Assembly: GCA_902806595.1 (NCBI GenBank)
Contig: CADCXC010000008.1
Coordinates: 62,001-126,000, forward strand
From: Pyrenopolyporus hunteri
Lineage: Eukaryota; Ascomycota; Sordariomycetes; Xylariales; Hypoxylaceae
Length of the DNA: 64,000 nucleotides
Direction: 5' to 3'
How positions within the stretch are numbered: position 1 is the stretch's first letter; every line of letters starts with the position of its first letter. Both the position numbers and the translations under genes were made by a program. The notes under the pieces are model-generated. The model made no database searches, was not told the origin of the DNA, and was given only the letters and a program-made list of their open reading frames with translations. Of this stretch, positions 48,258 through 58,928 are shown piece after piece.

Positions 48258-48920
48258 TCAAGCTCCCCCAGATGTACCGGAACCACCGTGTGTAGCAGAG
48301 CCGCTAGATGATCCTCCCAATGCTAAAGCCGAGTCCTGTCCTCTAGTGGTTCTCTGAATAGACTGGTTTGATGGCACTTTAAGAAGGTTAGGGCCGTGTT
48401 CGGGCTCGTGTTCGCGTAGCTCGAGAAAAGGGGGATTAGGTTGCACCGCAGCACGTTGATTGGTGTCCGGCTGAACAGCCTCGAGTTGACTCGGTTCATT
48501 CCGGGGGGTATTCTGTCCACGGCGACGTTTTCGTGCCTGATAGAATACACAGGCAGCGCATAGGCCTCCGAGGGTTAGAATGAACCCTCCCACCACGACA
48601 GCGATAATAATAACCGTCGTTGGTGGTGTCGGAGAGAGAGCCATGGCCGTCGGTTGCGGTAATCCAGTGAAGCCGGGGGGAGTGAATACGACCACTGAAG
48701 GTGTCGCGATCGACGGTGTAGGTCGGTCGGTTTCCGGGGGGATAATTACGGTGGAGAATGTCGGGAACGGAATGGAGGTAGGTATAATGATATTGACTGG
48801 TTGGCGTACTGAAAGTATACCAGATCCCGCAGCCGGCGATTGCGGCTTTGATATCTTCGTTAGCCCTGTGCTGCCCTGATCCAGTAGGTTTTCAAGGCTA
48901 GAGTCTTGAAAACGAAGCAT
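48258..48920 (-). CDS. Single-pass membrane protein with basic stop-transfer and disordered tail
   Basis: Open frame of 220 residues from ATG 48918-48920. It has a Pro/Thr/Ser/Ile-rich N-terminal part (IIIPTSIPFPTFSTVIIPPE) and one strong TM helix (TTVIIIAVVVGGFILTLGGLCAACVFY). A stop-transfer RKRRRG and a Gln/Pro/Gly/Ser-rich cytoplasmic tail ending GTSGGA follow. The layout is that of the last exon of fungal WSC/Mid2-like wall-sensor or receptor-type proteins. No signal peptide is present, so the model may lack upstream exons, although the frame is closed by a stop 12 codons before the ATG. An internal AG at 48902 or 48881 could be a splice acceptor. The membrane topology is clear; the start and the role are not. 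Confidence 0.5.
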   Translation of the reverse strand: MLRFQDSSLENLLDQGSTGLTKISKPQSPAAGSGILSVRQPVNIIIPTSIPFPTFSTVIIPPETDRPTPSIATPSVVVFTPPGFTGLPQPTAMALSPTPPTTVIIIAVVVGGFILTLGGLCAACVFYQARKRRRGQNTPRNEPSQLEAVQPDTNQRAAVQPNPPFLELREHEPEHGPNLLKVPSNQSIQRTTRGQDSALALGGSSSGSATHGGSGTSGGA

Positions 48921-49189
48921 CTTGGATGTTATCGAAATCGATGGATGGTTCGACTGGTTTTAGAAGTCGATAGAGCTGAGAATAGAGCCCGAACCTGCGT
49001 ATTTATATTAATTTCTCGCGCAGTAAACGATAAAGCCTGAGAATTTCAGAAATTCAAGTCAGAACGAAGTCAAATCTGCGAAATGCGTCGAGTCTGTTAT
49101 GGGGGACGTCGTCTATTGTGGGAATCATATCATCCATATGGATAGTTAGGTGATAAGCGAGATAGGCAGTGCTTTCGTGTCGTTGAGCG

Positions 49190-49560
49190 AGGGGCAATGT
49201 AACAGGGTCCATCATTGGGACCATCATCAGGTCCATCGTTGAGACTGTCCTCGAGGTCATTAGGCTCTTCGAAGGTATTCACCATAAGGTCCGTCATTGG
49301 ATCTATCATTAGATTACCCGTCGGATTCCTCGGGTTCTTCGTAGTCATCCATCTTCTTCGTAACTTCTCCGATGGGTTCTGCGAAAGAACTTCCCGTCGG
49401 AATCTTTATTGGATTTGTTGTGGACATGATCCTTGGATTCCTCTGGCTCTTCGAGGAATTCGTCGTCAGATTTGTCTTCGGGTTCTCCGCCGAATTCGTC
49501 ATCGAGTTCGGCCTCGAAGTCCTCGGACTCTTTGTAGATATATTCCTCTTACGTCGTTTC
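49190..49560 (+). repeat. Degenerate 12-bp minisatellite, direct orientation
   Basis: About 370 bp with a loose 12-base period around GGATTTGTCRTT, for example GGTCCGTCATTG, GATCTATCATTA and GGATTTGTTGTG. It is open in several frames on both strands, as expected for a three-divisible period. It is diverged compared with the copy at 49640-49745. Confidence 0.55.
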
Positions 49561-49639
49561 TCCGATAGGCTTTTCCTGATGCCGAACCACAGTAATAATT
49601 ATTACTGTTGTCCTCATAGTAGCCTTTCTATAGTCAATC

Positions 49640-49745
49640 CAATGATTAATCCAATGACAAATCCAACGAGGAATCCGACGACAAATCCGACAACAAATCC
49701 GACAACAAATCCGACAACAAATCCGACAACAAATCCGACGAAGAA
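49640..49745 (-). repeat. 12-bp minisatellite (ACAAATCCGACA), inverted relative to 49190-49560
   Basis: Five near-perfect ACAAATCCGACA units with degenerate units on both sides. On the minus strand the unit is GTTGTCGGATTT, the same word as in the neighbouring array. It reads as (NPTT)n on the plus strand and as (VVGF)n on the minus strand. Neither frame is supported as a gene. Confidence 0.75.
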
Positions 49746-49759
49746 CCTAACGACGGATT

Positions 49760-50085
49760 GTAACGAAGGTGATGGTGATGGCTGTGTCAGTTGGATGACG
49801 GCGATGGTTGTGACGATTGTGATGATGTGTATGATAGATTTAATAGTTTGTGACCATGGGTACGATGGTAGTCGACAATGATGATTGTGATGATGGTAAT
49901 GATGCTGGTTGATAATGGATAATTGTTGACGACGATGACAGGTAGGATGATAGCTGATAGTGATGATTGTGATAATTGTGATGATGGTAATGATGATGGT
50001 TGATGATGGTTGATGATGATTGATGATAGATGATGGGTATGATGATGGTTGGTGGTGATGGTTATGGTGGTGGATGTTTTAGAAA
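49760..50085. repeat. GAT/GGT trinucleotide-rich tract
   Basis: Over 300 bp dominated by TGATGATGG-type trinucleotides on the plus strand. It is directly adjacent to the 12-bp array and probably arose by slippage. Confidence 0.7.
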
Positions 50086-50179
50086 TGAAAGTTCAAGGGA
50101 GAAGGATGTAAGGAAGGATGGCTATTTAAATACTTGGAAAGAAATCAAAATTATTGTGGTGATTAGGGTATTAGGGTCC

Positions 50180-50665
50180 TAGGGTATAGACCGAACTGCT
50201 CTCCGGAATCGGCTGGTTCCATGTACTCCGGGACAGGTTGTGGCATCGATGGGATGGTTGGCCGGTCAATCCATGAGGCATGTAGGGTAATACATGCAGT
50301 CGGCTGGGAGATTTGATCAAGAGGAAGAACTTACCAGTTGTGGGTGTCACTTCAAAGCCCTTTTGGTGTAAGGAGGTCCAACTAGAGCCGCCTATCTGTA
50401 TGGTTCTCACGGACAGAAGCGGCGATCGGGAATATCTTTCGGAGACGGGGTTATTCTTAGACGGTACTATAAAAGCAAAAGTTGTTAGTTACCTAGATAC
50501 TCAAGTATAAAAAGATCGACGAGATGTTATAGTGAGTATGGGTATCTAGAATGGGTACTGACCAGTCAGTATCGAAGCGGTCGCCGAGTTCGTAGGGACA
50601 ATGATGAGAATCGTGAGAATTGTAAGGGAAATTGGAAAGACTGAGGATGTAGGGCGCTTGGGGAT
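50180..50665 (-). pseudogene. Small secreted-protein gene with ATC in place of the start ATG
   Basis: Two exons can be read on the complement: 50563-50665 and 50335-50466, joined in phase. The donor is GTCAGT, the branch ACTAACAAC and the acceptor TTTTATAG. Exon 1 begins ACC-ATC-CCC-AAG, a good start context except that ATG is ATC. It then codes for a textbook signal peptide (PKRPTSSV, then a hydrophobic ISLTILTILIIV core, then NSATA). Exon 2 (44 residues, including IQIGGSSWTSLHQKGFEV) ends at a GTAAGT donor. A short third exon could begin after an AG near 50304 or 50226. Either gives a total near 90 residues. No upstream in-frame ATG exists for at least 180 bases. It is either a start-lost gene or one using a near-cognate start. 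The family is not recognised. Confidence 0.4.
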
Positions 50666-52972
50666 GGTGTTAAATATTGCTAGAAAGAACTGCGGCTGAT
50701 AGCGAGGAGTTGTGAAGAGGCAGTCGCCGATAAGATACTCAGGGGGGACTCAGGGGCAGCAGAGACCCAATTAGGAGCAAACACTGACTTGTGAAGTAAC
50801 TCACACCTCGAAGGCGCCAATCCGACTTGGGACTTCAGTAACTCCTGAGGGTAGATTAGCCGAATACCCTCATCCGTATCTACGTAGATGGCCCGAACCC
50901 TTCCCCTTTCGCCATATAGAGATTAGTGAGTAACAGGTAATGGGCCTGGTATCCCCAAGGACCCATAGCATTTGGTCACGGTATATTACAAACATCACCT
51001 AGTCGAGGACTACAAAATAGCCGTACTTGTACCAAAGGTCACGTATCTATTCACGGTTTCGGATATCAGACCCTTATCCTCTTAGAGGCAGGCGCCGAAA
51101 GATGGCAGACGTGTTGTGATTGTGGTTTGTAAAGGGGATGCCCGTGAAGCACGTATAAGAGATGTATTGTGCAGCTTTCTTCCCCTGACTAACTATAGCA
51201 AGTGCATCGGCGTACTTACTTCCTATTGAAGCTCTGAGATGGGACCAGCTGTTACCCGATGAGCGGTTGTCTCCTGCTACGCGCCTAGGTCTGGAGGTAC
51301 TTTCTTCGAGAGTGACGTCCTGAGTAGTCTGGGGCTTTGTACATCGAGAGTGAATACGTTTAAAATCTGGGGCTACATCAAGAGGGTATAGCGCCTGGGT
51401 ACGTTTCTATCCTGTTGGTGTTAATACGGTAAGTATAAGTACAATACGGTGATGCTCTACTGACAACTACCCATATTCCTCACCTGTTGAATTCACACCC
51501 CACCCTGTTTGGTTCTTTCATTCCTTCTTGTTCTACACATCACCTGAATAATATCTAGGTACCTATCAAATCACACCAACTTAGTTCCTGCCGTGCCGTA
51601 TGCCACTTCCTCCAAATTGTCTACCTAGGGAAGTAGATGAATCACTAATACTCTCGCTCTGAAATAGTGCTAATGGGTCATAATCTATCCCGCCTGACAC
51701 AGGAGTCACGGACGGGTAGGAGCAGGGTATTGCCTATTTTGAACCCATATCCCCGTATCGACTCGGACCTTCATAAGGAAACCCCAGCAGACCTCTACAG
51801 TCGAGCGATTTCCAAGTGAATCTCGCAACAAAATCAGAATCCAGTGCCGGGTGATAAATGATGCAGGACTACGTGCGGAGCCGATTCAAACCAAACCAAT
51901 CAAAAAAAAAAAATGAAAACTGAAAATAGGGGTACCTACAATGTTAGAAAGCGAGTCGTCGAACAAATTGTAAGTAATATCATTGAATTCAGGAGGTCGA
52001 CGACTCCTGCACAGGTAACCTCCTGCTAAATTTCTGGAAAGGGGCTAGAGAGTCACACAAAGCACCATTGTCGTTTTCCGTGAGAGACACAGTAAGTTTC
52101 AAGCAATGATGCCTTCCTGTCCGTGCCCTAAGGTGTTGATGGATATACTACTAGACAGAGCCTCCCCAATACTGCTTCCAACGACCGCGATCCTTCTACG
52201 AGACCCGCTCCTACTCTACGTAGGTTTGGCGCCGAGAATAAGGAACGGCTTCGGAGCAATACCCTGAGCGTGACTACCTAGGATACCTAGGTACCTACCT
52301 TTCGCCCGATTTCTTTCCTTCTAAACTTCCATTCAATGACGACAAATCGCCGGGCGTTGATGTGTCACTGGCCTGCGAGAGTAGCGACCGAGGGTTCGCG
52401 AGGAGACTCATTGAGACTTAGTACCCAGATAAAGGAATACAAGCCGTTAGAATGTGACAGGATTGTTGTTTCTTTGTTTACCTACGCATGAACTCTGTTG
52501 AATATGGCTGAGACGGCGACTGTGGTGGTACCTACTTCCACTATTCGAGAAAAAAGGGAGGGTTACGCTCCACATGATTGAAGATTTACCAATATTCATA
52601 CCCCGGGTGAAAAACGCAGGAGACACACCAATGGCAAGATCGTATAAGTTTCGCTGTGCTGCTAATGGCATAAGGGTTGACCATTTCTGGGGGTGGATGG
52701 CGCAGATACAGAATAATACAATTGTCAAGACATGATGCTTGAAGATATTTCCATGGCTGCCACTCTTAGTAGGTAGTTTCCCAGGCCACCCTGCTTTTCA
52801 TGTCATCCTATTATATTCCTTCTTTCCACACATCTTGCTCCAGCTCCCTGACTCTCGCACCAGGTAATGGAGCAGCTGCATGTTTACCCGGCGTAGTAGC
52901 ATTCAACACTTTATTCGATAAGCTTCTTATTTACGTGTATTGTAGTGCGGACGTCGAAGCAACCCTATTCTT
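50666..52972. other. 2.3-kb gene-poor stretch
   Basis: No gene seen. A dense TACCTAGGATACCTAGGTACC word cluster occurs near 52275-52302, and there is an A run near 51902. Confidence 0.5.
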
Positions 52973-54424
52973 TTAGTTTACAAGGCCACTATATGTAGAG
53001 CAGAGTGTTCCCTGTTTCCACACGCCCCTGAGATTCAGCGTATTGTCAATGTCCTGCAGGGGATTCCCCTCCACCAACACCAAATCTGCTCTGAGCCCTT
53101 CTGCGATCCTACCCCTATCGTTGAGGCGCAACCTCTTGGCTACCAACGCGGTGCCCGATCTCAACGCTTCTTCTGGAGTAAACCCGCATTTCCTAACCAG
53201 CACGGCCAGCTCTTGGTGTGGGGTGAACCCGAAAGCGGTTCCACGCGCTGGCCCGGCGCAATCGGATCCCCTAAGTAGATAGAGTCAGCGGCGGGTCAGG
53301 TAGTCTTGTATTAGTTGTACCCACAGGATGATATCGATGCCCGCCGCTTTCAGAGCTCGGACGCTTTGATAGGCATATTCCACCTTGGCCTTGTCGTTGG
53401 CGAGTGCCATGCAGGTATGCAGGCTCTCCTTACTCTTTTCCGTCAAGAGCTTCTGTACTCGAGGGTCCTGCGAGTATCTCTCTTGCTCATCCAGACCTTC
53501 CGTTGTTAAGCTTGCTACGGCTACTAGAGTAGGGTTACAATGCCTACAGTTGGTAATATTAGTTTCAGGATGTGTTATTTCGCAAGAGAGATAGGATTGC
53601 GAAGGGGAGACGAACGCATTGTTCAGCAGATATGCGTCGATAACTTCTTTGGTAGGTGGCTGATCGCAGAAGGTATGGGTTGTTCCGTCGACGCCGGTAC
53701 GTAGGATGTCTATCGTCCCCTGAAGACTCGTGGCGTGGGCAACCGCGATAAACCCATTCCGGTGGGCAGCCTCAACGAGAGCTTTCTGGATTTCTAGCGA
53801 CGGCACTTCCGGCTGGAGGGCCAAACCACTACCGTCTTCATGCATCAACTTGACATAGTCCGCTTTATCGTTGACGCGATCTTGAATGAAGGCTTCAACA
53901 TCTGCTTTGGTCTTTATATCCGGCTATGTAGCAATTTGAGCCAGTGTCTAAATCGTGTAAGTATTTTTCTTCTTCTCGTAGGTACCGAGGGTGGGAAATT
54001 ACGAGACCTCTTCTGATTTGTCGTACGCTGTTATGACGGCCGTGGGCCACCCTCCTTGTATTGTTGCGGATTGACTGGAAGTCTTAAAATCGGCCGAGTT
54101 TGGATCCTGTGCGGCTATTTCCCTTAATCTAGGTAGATTTTCAACCTCCTGATGCATATCACAGACAGTGGTGACTCCAAATTTTAAGGATTGGCCAAGA
54201 ACGGTGTTTTGGTCATCGATATAGGCGTGGATATGACCGTCGATAAGCCCTGGGAGTAGTGTATGCCCTGGTTTAGATATCACGGTAGTCGATGCGTCGG
54301 GTGCGGTCAATGGCCCTTCTGCCACTCGTTTGATCAAGCCGTGTTCTACCAGCACGCTGCCCGATGGAATTTCTCTTTCGCCATCGAAGATACGAACATC
54401 AGTGATAAGAAGCGTGGGAGCCAT
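52973..54424 (-). CDS. Metal-dependent amidohydrolase (imidazolonepropionase/prolidase-like), possible frame conflict at last junction
   Basis: Complement exons 54008-54424, 53321-53923 and 52973-53270, about 438 residues. All metal and catalytic landmarks of the amidohydrolase superfamily are present: DGHIHAY (HxH pair), YVKLMHEDG (bridging carboxylated Lys), VAHATSLQG (His), THTFCDQPP (His) and GSDCAGPA (catalytic Asp). The ends of the composite beta domain are TLLITDVRIFDG and ADLVLVEGNPL. Intron 1 (53924-54007) is phase-clean with a weak GTCTCG donor. The second junction is not: canonical GT (53320) to AG (53271) splicing leaves one extra G, so the reading frame shifts just before GSDCAG. 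Either a one-base indel has broken the gene or the junction is non-canonical. The substrate is not predictable. Confidence 0.7.
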
Positions 54425-55389
54425 TATTCTTGTTTAAGGAAAAAAAAAAAAAAAAGAATAGGTGAACCTTAGTTTAAAGACCTTCAAAACGCACACGCAG
54501 GAGAGAATATGCTACAGGAGCCAAGACGAGAGAGACAGAGGTATTGTGGTTATTCATGCTCATCGCGATCCTACGTATGTCTGTCTAGCCTTATATTATG
54601 AATTCTGGTGGCGCGTCTGTTGGCGTGATGCCTCCGCCTCTTGGATTCGGACCTCCGGGAATAACATTACCTGGCCCACGACCCGGTGGATACATCGGAT
54701 ATATCGTGCGCCTCTTAAAGGCGATGCGTCCAGGGGTAGGGTACGTAAGCGTTTGCGGGAGGCGAGGAGGTGAGGAGGTGAGGAGGAGGTGAGTAATACG
54801 GCGTAACGTGAGGCTAGCTGTCTATGGATCGAGGCCTTCACCTTCCCAAAGCCATTAGTATGTTATCTCGTAAGGGCGGTGGTGGAACGGCGAGGGAATA
54901 TGGCTTCTTGATAATCTTCGCCGTTTTTGGATATAATATTCGAGGCTACCTACTCATTTCAGCCTCTAATTAGGTACACTTAGGCCAAGCTCCCCATAAG
55001 GTCCCCCTTTCCATACGACGTCCAATTACGTTGCCTAGAAATGAGGCGGGAGTAAGTGTGTTGTATTGTGTAAGTTTTCTAGTGTATGATCTTCGAAGCG
55101 GAGCGAAATTATATACCTCTCTCACACAGTGTCGCACCTTCCTTTAGATGTACCATCCCATCTCATAGGTACCTAGGTACGTATATATGTAGGCCAGCCA
55201 TAGTACTATCGCCGATAAGATTCACGATAAGCCTCTCCGTTATCGGATCGACCCCTCGACCCCTCCAAATCGATAAGGAAAAAAGAAAAAAAAAAAAGAG
55301 AAAAGAAAAGATAATATTGTTGCGACGAGGTCAACTTCATCTCAACTCGACGAGAATCGCGTACGGTTTTAGGATCAAGCGTTTCCAAT
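54425..55389. other. Divergent promoter region
   Basis: Between the amidohydrolase and tsr4. A 16-base A run at 54440-54455 sits just upstream of the amidohydrolase start. A GAGGAGGTGA repeat lies near 54763-54792, and TACCTAGGTACC words near 55166-55182. A purine-rich GAAAAGAAAA tract lies at 55275-55310. The open frames here are chance. Confidence 0.5.
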
Positions 55390-56873
55390 ATGGCCCCCTA
55401 TGACAGTGATTCATCTGCCGGCGAAGAGGAGGATTTTACAGAGACCAACGTTCTCCTCGGATACGCGTCGAAGGAACCCGGCGACGAGAGTATAAGTCGA
55501 TTAGGCGGCCGTCCGGTATGTATACGCTTTTCTTATTCTCTTATTATTACGTATTATTTCCTATCGATGGAAACCCAGCGATTCTAACATAAATAATATT
55601 ATAGGAATGGATAGAGCCGGACAGCCCTCCTTCAGCGGCCCTCGCGCGATGCAAGATATGCAAAGACTTGATGGTGCTGCTGCTGCAGCTAAACGGCGAA
55701 TTACCCGATCGCTTCCCCGGGCACGAGCGACGATTATACGTCTTCTCGTGCCGCCGGAAAACCTGTCGCCGGAAGGAGGGAAGCATTCGCGTGTTGCGCG
55801 GCGTAAGGATAGCCCCCGGAAGCGCGGCCGCTGTTGACGCTGCCGCAACGGATAAGAAAAAGGAGGGTAAGACAAAGCCGATGGAAGAAAAAGCAACACC
55901 ACAACCGCCCCCGAACTTGGGGGAGACGCTCTTCGGCGCCAAAACGATAGGATCTCCCTCCGGATCCGCTAACCCATTCGCCAACCCATTCTCCACAACC
56001 GCATCCCCCTCAACGAGCAACAACCCCTTCGCCACCGCCGGAAACCCGTTTAGCAGCCCCTTATCCTCGCCTCCACCCGCCTCAGAAACAAAACCCGAGC
56101 CAAAAACAGAACCCGCCACAACCCCCGCGCCCGTATCCGCGGACACGACTAAGACTCTATCCCGGACCTTCGCCGAGACCCTCTCCCTCAACAACACGCA
56201 ACACCCCGCCGCCGCACCAACGCCCCCGGAGCCCTGGCCCGCGGAGACCGAGCAGCCCGCGCCGTACCCGGTATCGTACCTCTCCGAAGCCGAGTACGAG
56301 ACGCTAGACCCTCCGCCGACCGCCGTGCCGCAGAACACGCGCATGGACGTCGACGTCGACGACGGCGGCGGCAAGGGCGGCAAGGGCAAGGGCGGCAGGG
56401 AGGACCGCGAGGTGTTCGAGTCCTCGATGGACGCGGCCTTCCAGCGGTTCGCGGACCGGCTGGCGCAGAACCCGGAGCAGGCGATCCGGTACGAGTTCGG
56501 CGGGCAGCCGCTGCTGTACTCGAAGACGGACGGCGTGGGGCGGCTGTTCGCCGCGCCCGCCGCCTCGACCGCTGACGGCGGGGTAAACGCGATAACGACG
56601 GTAATGACTACTCCAACGGGTATACCTCGCTGTGGGAATTGCGGCGCCCCGCGCGTCTTCGAGGTCCAGATGACGCCGCACGCGATCGAGGAGCTCGAGG
56701 CGGACGAGATGTCGCTCGAGGGCATGGATTGGGGAACTATTATCGTGGGTGTCTGTGAGCGCGATTGTCAGGCTCGCGGCGTGCCCGAGGGCGCGGTGGG
56801 GTATCTCGAGGAGTGGGCTGGGGTGCAGTGGGAGGAGTTGACCGGTGCTACGGGCGGTGGCGGACGGCGATAA
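55390..56873 (+). CDS. tsr4: Tsr4/PDCD2-like 40S ribosome assembly factor
   Basis: Two exons, 55390-55515 and 55605-56873, give 464 residues. Tsr4 is a dedicated chaperone of ribosomal protein uS5 (Rps2), needed for 20S pre-rRNA maturation. The start is MAPYDSDSSAGEEEDF, and then VLLGYASKEP and the intron. EWIEPDSPPS leads into the zinc-binding N-terminal half (CKICKDLMVLLLQL, then RRLYVFSC). The middle is a Pro/Thr/Ser-rich NPF-containing linker (about residues 120-245) absent from the human protein. The C-terminal PDCD2_C domain follows: YLSEAEYETL, FQRFADRLAQNPEQAIRYEFGGQPLLY, the CGNCGAPRVFEVQMTP zinc pair, and MDWGTIIVGVCERDC. All zinc-ligand cysteines seem present. It is transcribed toward eIF3k. 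Confidence 0.93.
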
Positions 56874-57407
56874 CTCTAGGGTTAGGTGCTTTTCATGTTG
56901 GTCTAAGTGGGAAGGCGGTTAATGGGGCCGTAATGGAAAAGGAGAGCGGAGTTATTCCTTCTGGGAGGTTTACAATCTAGGAGATGTGTTAATGCTCATG
57001 CATGACAATGTGCTTAAGCTTGAAGCGATGCTTTATTTATTACCGGAGCCCTTGACTTTGATTTCAGACGTCAGAGCTCGTGGAGCATAGCTCTCGAGCA
57101 GTGTGGAGGAAAGGAGTCACGAGACTACCCTACGACAGATACGGTCGAAATAAAACAGGTTCATTCAGATCGTCATTTTATTCGTTTCTGATATCTCATG
57201 GCCGCCTCATCTAACGACGGCGGAGTGAACAGCGCATCAATTCGTCCGGATATTGCCGAACCATCGCCCGTAACGCCAGAAGACATGGTTTCGTCTTTTT
57301 CCCAATGCTGTTTTAGCCTCACCACCACCACCACCACCGGCTGATTGTTCCCGTCGTGGTAAACCGCCGTGAGGCATATGCGTAAAAACATTCCTCAAGA
57401 CCGTCCA
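56874..57407. other. Convergent intergenic spacer
   Basis: 3' regions of tsr4 and the eIF3k gene. A CAC microsatellite lies at 57320-57338. A minus-strand 72-codon frame at 57173-57391 overlaps the eIF3k end region and is not supported. Confidence 0.5.
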
Positions 57408-58403
57408 TCATACGGTCTCCTCCCAAGCCCGCCTGATAACTCTCGAGAACATATCGACGTGGACGTCCTCGCGGACCTCGCTCTTCTTCGCCTCGTTCTC
57501 CGGGTTGCGCGGGATCTGCACGACGCCGTTCTCGACCTTCCAGCCGGCCGTCTCGGAGACGAACTTGAGGGCGGCCTGGCCGTCGAGGCCGAGCCACTGC
57601 TCCAGCACGGACAGCTCGATCTCGCGGTACGCGTGGCTGACGAGCGTGGCGATGCGCGCGCGGATCAGCTCCTCGAACCCGTCGATGTCCGTCGTCAGGT
57701 CCGCGTACAGGTCGTCCGAGTCCAGCGTCGCCCAGAACCGCGCGTACTGCGCCCCCTGCAGCTGCAGGTTCAGCTCGCGCAGCTTGCTGATGGCCTCGGG
57801 CAGCTCTCCGCGCTGGTTAGGCGCCACTAGGTGCGGCGGGATGAGGTGCAGCGCGAGCGCGAACTGGGGTGACGGGAAGCACGTCAGCGCCTTGACAAGG
57901 ATGTTGGTGATGACTTCGTCCTTAACGCGGTCGGGGTTGAGCTGGTACCTAGATGTTGGAAGATTGCGATTAGCGTCGATATAGTGACACATATACAGGA
58001 TGGTAAATAAAAGGCTTAATATATAAGTTTTAAAAACAAAGTAGACAGCCGACTTGGGGGGTCAGATAGAGCTAATAAGGAAACATCACCACGGCGGACG
58101 TTCATTAGACGCCAGAGCCGCTATTCAGGTAATAGGAAACGTGGATAAATTCGATCATCATTCCCAACCAAGGAAGAAACCGGCATCGTATATATCCCAG
58201 GTCTTAGGTATATTATATAAGATATATAGGAGGACTCACAGCTTCAGTAACGTCCGGTTTGCGTTGGAGTCGGTATATCTGTTTTCGCACTGGTGGCGCA
58301 GGTAGTCCTCGAGGTTGCCGACGGCCTCGGGGTTGTACCGCTCTAGGCCATTGATGATGTTGCTGACGTCCTCAGGACGCTCCTGGGGGTCTTCGGAATC
58401 CAT
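57408..58403 (-). CDS. Eukaryotic translation initiation factor 3 subunit K
   Basis: Complement exons 58240-58403 and 57408-57948, 234 residues, a normal eIF3k length. eIF3k is a non-core subunit of the eIF3 complex that binds eIF3l. Seen: the N-terminal HEAT-like helices with the signature INGLERYNPEAVGNLEDYL and ANRTLLKL; after the intron YQLNPDRVKDEVITNILVKAL; QYARFWATLDSDDLYADL; and a C-terminal PCI-type winged helix ending near VENGVVQIPRN. The join LLKL-YQLN is exactly the continuous family sequence, so the 291-nt intron is well placed though unusually long for this window. I start at MDSEDPQERPED; an ATG 14 codons upstream (58445) is in frame but less like the family. Confidence 0.93.
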
Positions 58404-58928
58404 CTTGGAGGTTGATCGCGGGGAGATCGAGGCGAGTCCTTTCACGATGGTCGAGGTTCAAGGGAAAAAGTCGGATTTTGGTGGGGCTGAAGATTGAGTC
58501 GCTGAAGTTTTGGAATTGTGAAGAAGCGTGTGCGCGCTAGGACGTAAGAGGGAAGGCGTATGCAGCTATAAGAATATCTTACGTCAGCCACGCTATCGGG
58601 CGGATATGTATTTACATAGAAGAAAACAACTGCTTTTGCTTTGACCCTGAGATCCACAAATACCATGGAATTCATGACTCCTAAACTGCAACTCATAATG
58701 GCCTACAACTTAAGGTATCATGAGTTCTAATTAAAAGTTCAACAGATATTAAAACATCGGGTACTAAGTAACTTCTCAGAAATTTCATTAGAATAAACGT
58801 ATTATTCTCATGCGATTCATTATGTGCCTATCTCTACGCCTCCCAAGTCGCCTCTACCTATGATCTATCAACTCCTCATCTAGCCCAGCCCAAAGTCCCG
58901 ACGATGATACCTAACTAAACAATTCTGC
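58404..58928. other. Intergenic, no gene seen
   Basis: Promoter of eIF3k and 3' region of the phosphoglycerate mutase gene. AT-rich, no feature recognised. Confidence 0.5.

Noticed and set aside
49346..49540. Acidic minus-strand frame rich in Asp/Glu (EAELDDEF, EEPEESKD)
   Set aside because: It lies wholly within the degenerate 12-bp repeat, is bounded by stops on both sides and has no clear splice sites. Repeat composition explains it.
54598..54792. 64-codon Gly/Pro-rich plus-strand frame
   Set aside because: Ends in a GAGGAGGTGA repeat and shows no family match or splice context.
55547..56725. 392-codon minus-strand open frame
   Set aside because: Antisense to tsr4, whose zinc-finger and PDCD2_C motifs are unmistakable on the plus strand.
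57173..57391. 72-codon minus-strand frame containing a run of Val from a CAC repeat
   Set aside because: It begins about 17 bases after the eIF3k stop, includes a microsatellite and matches no family.
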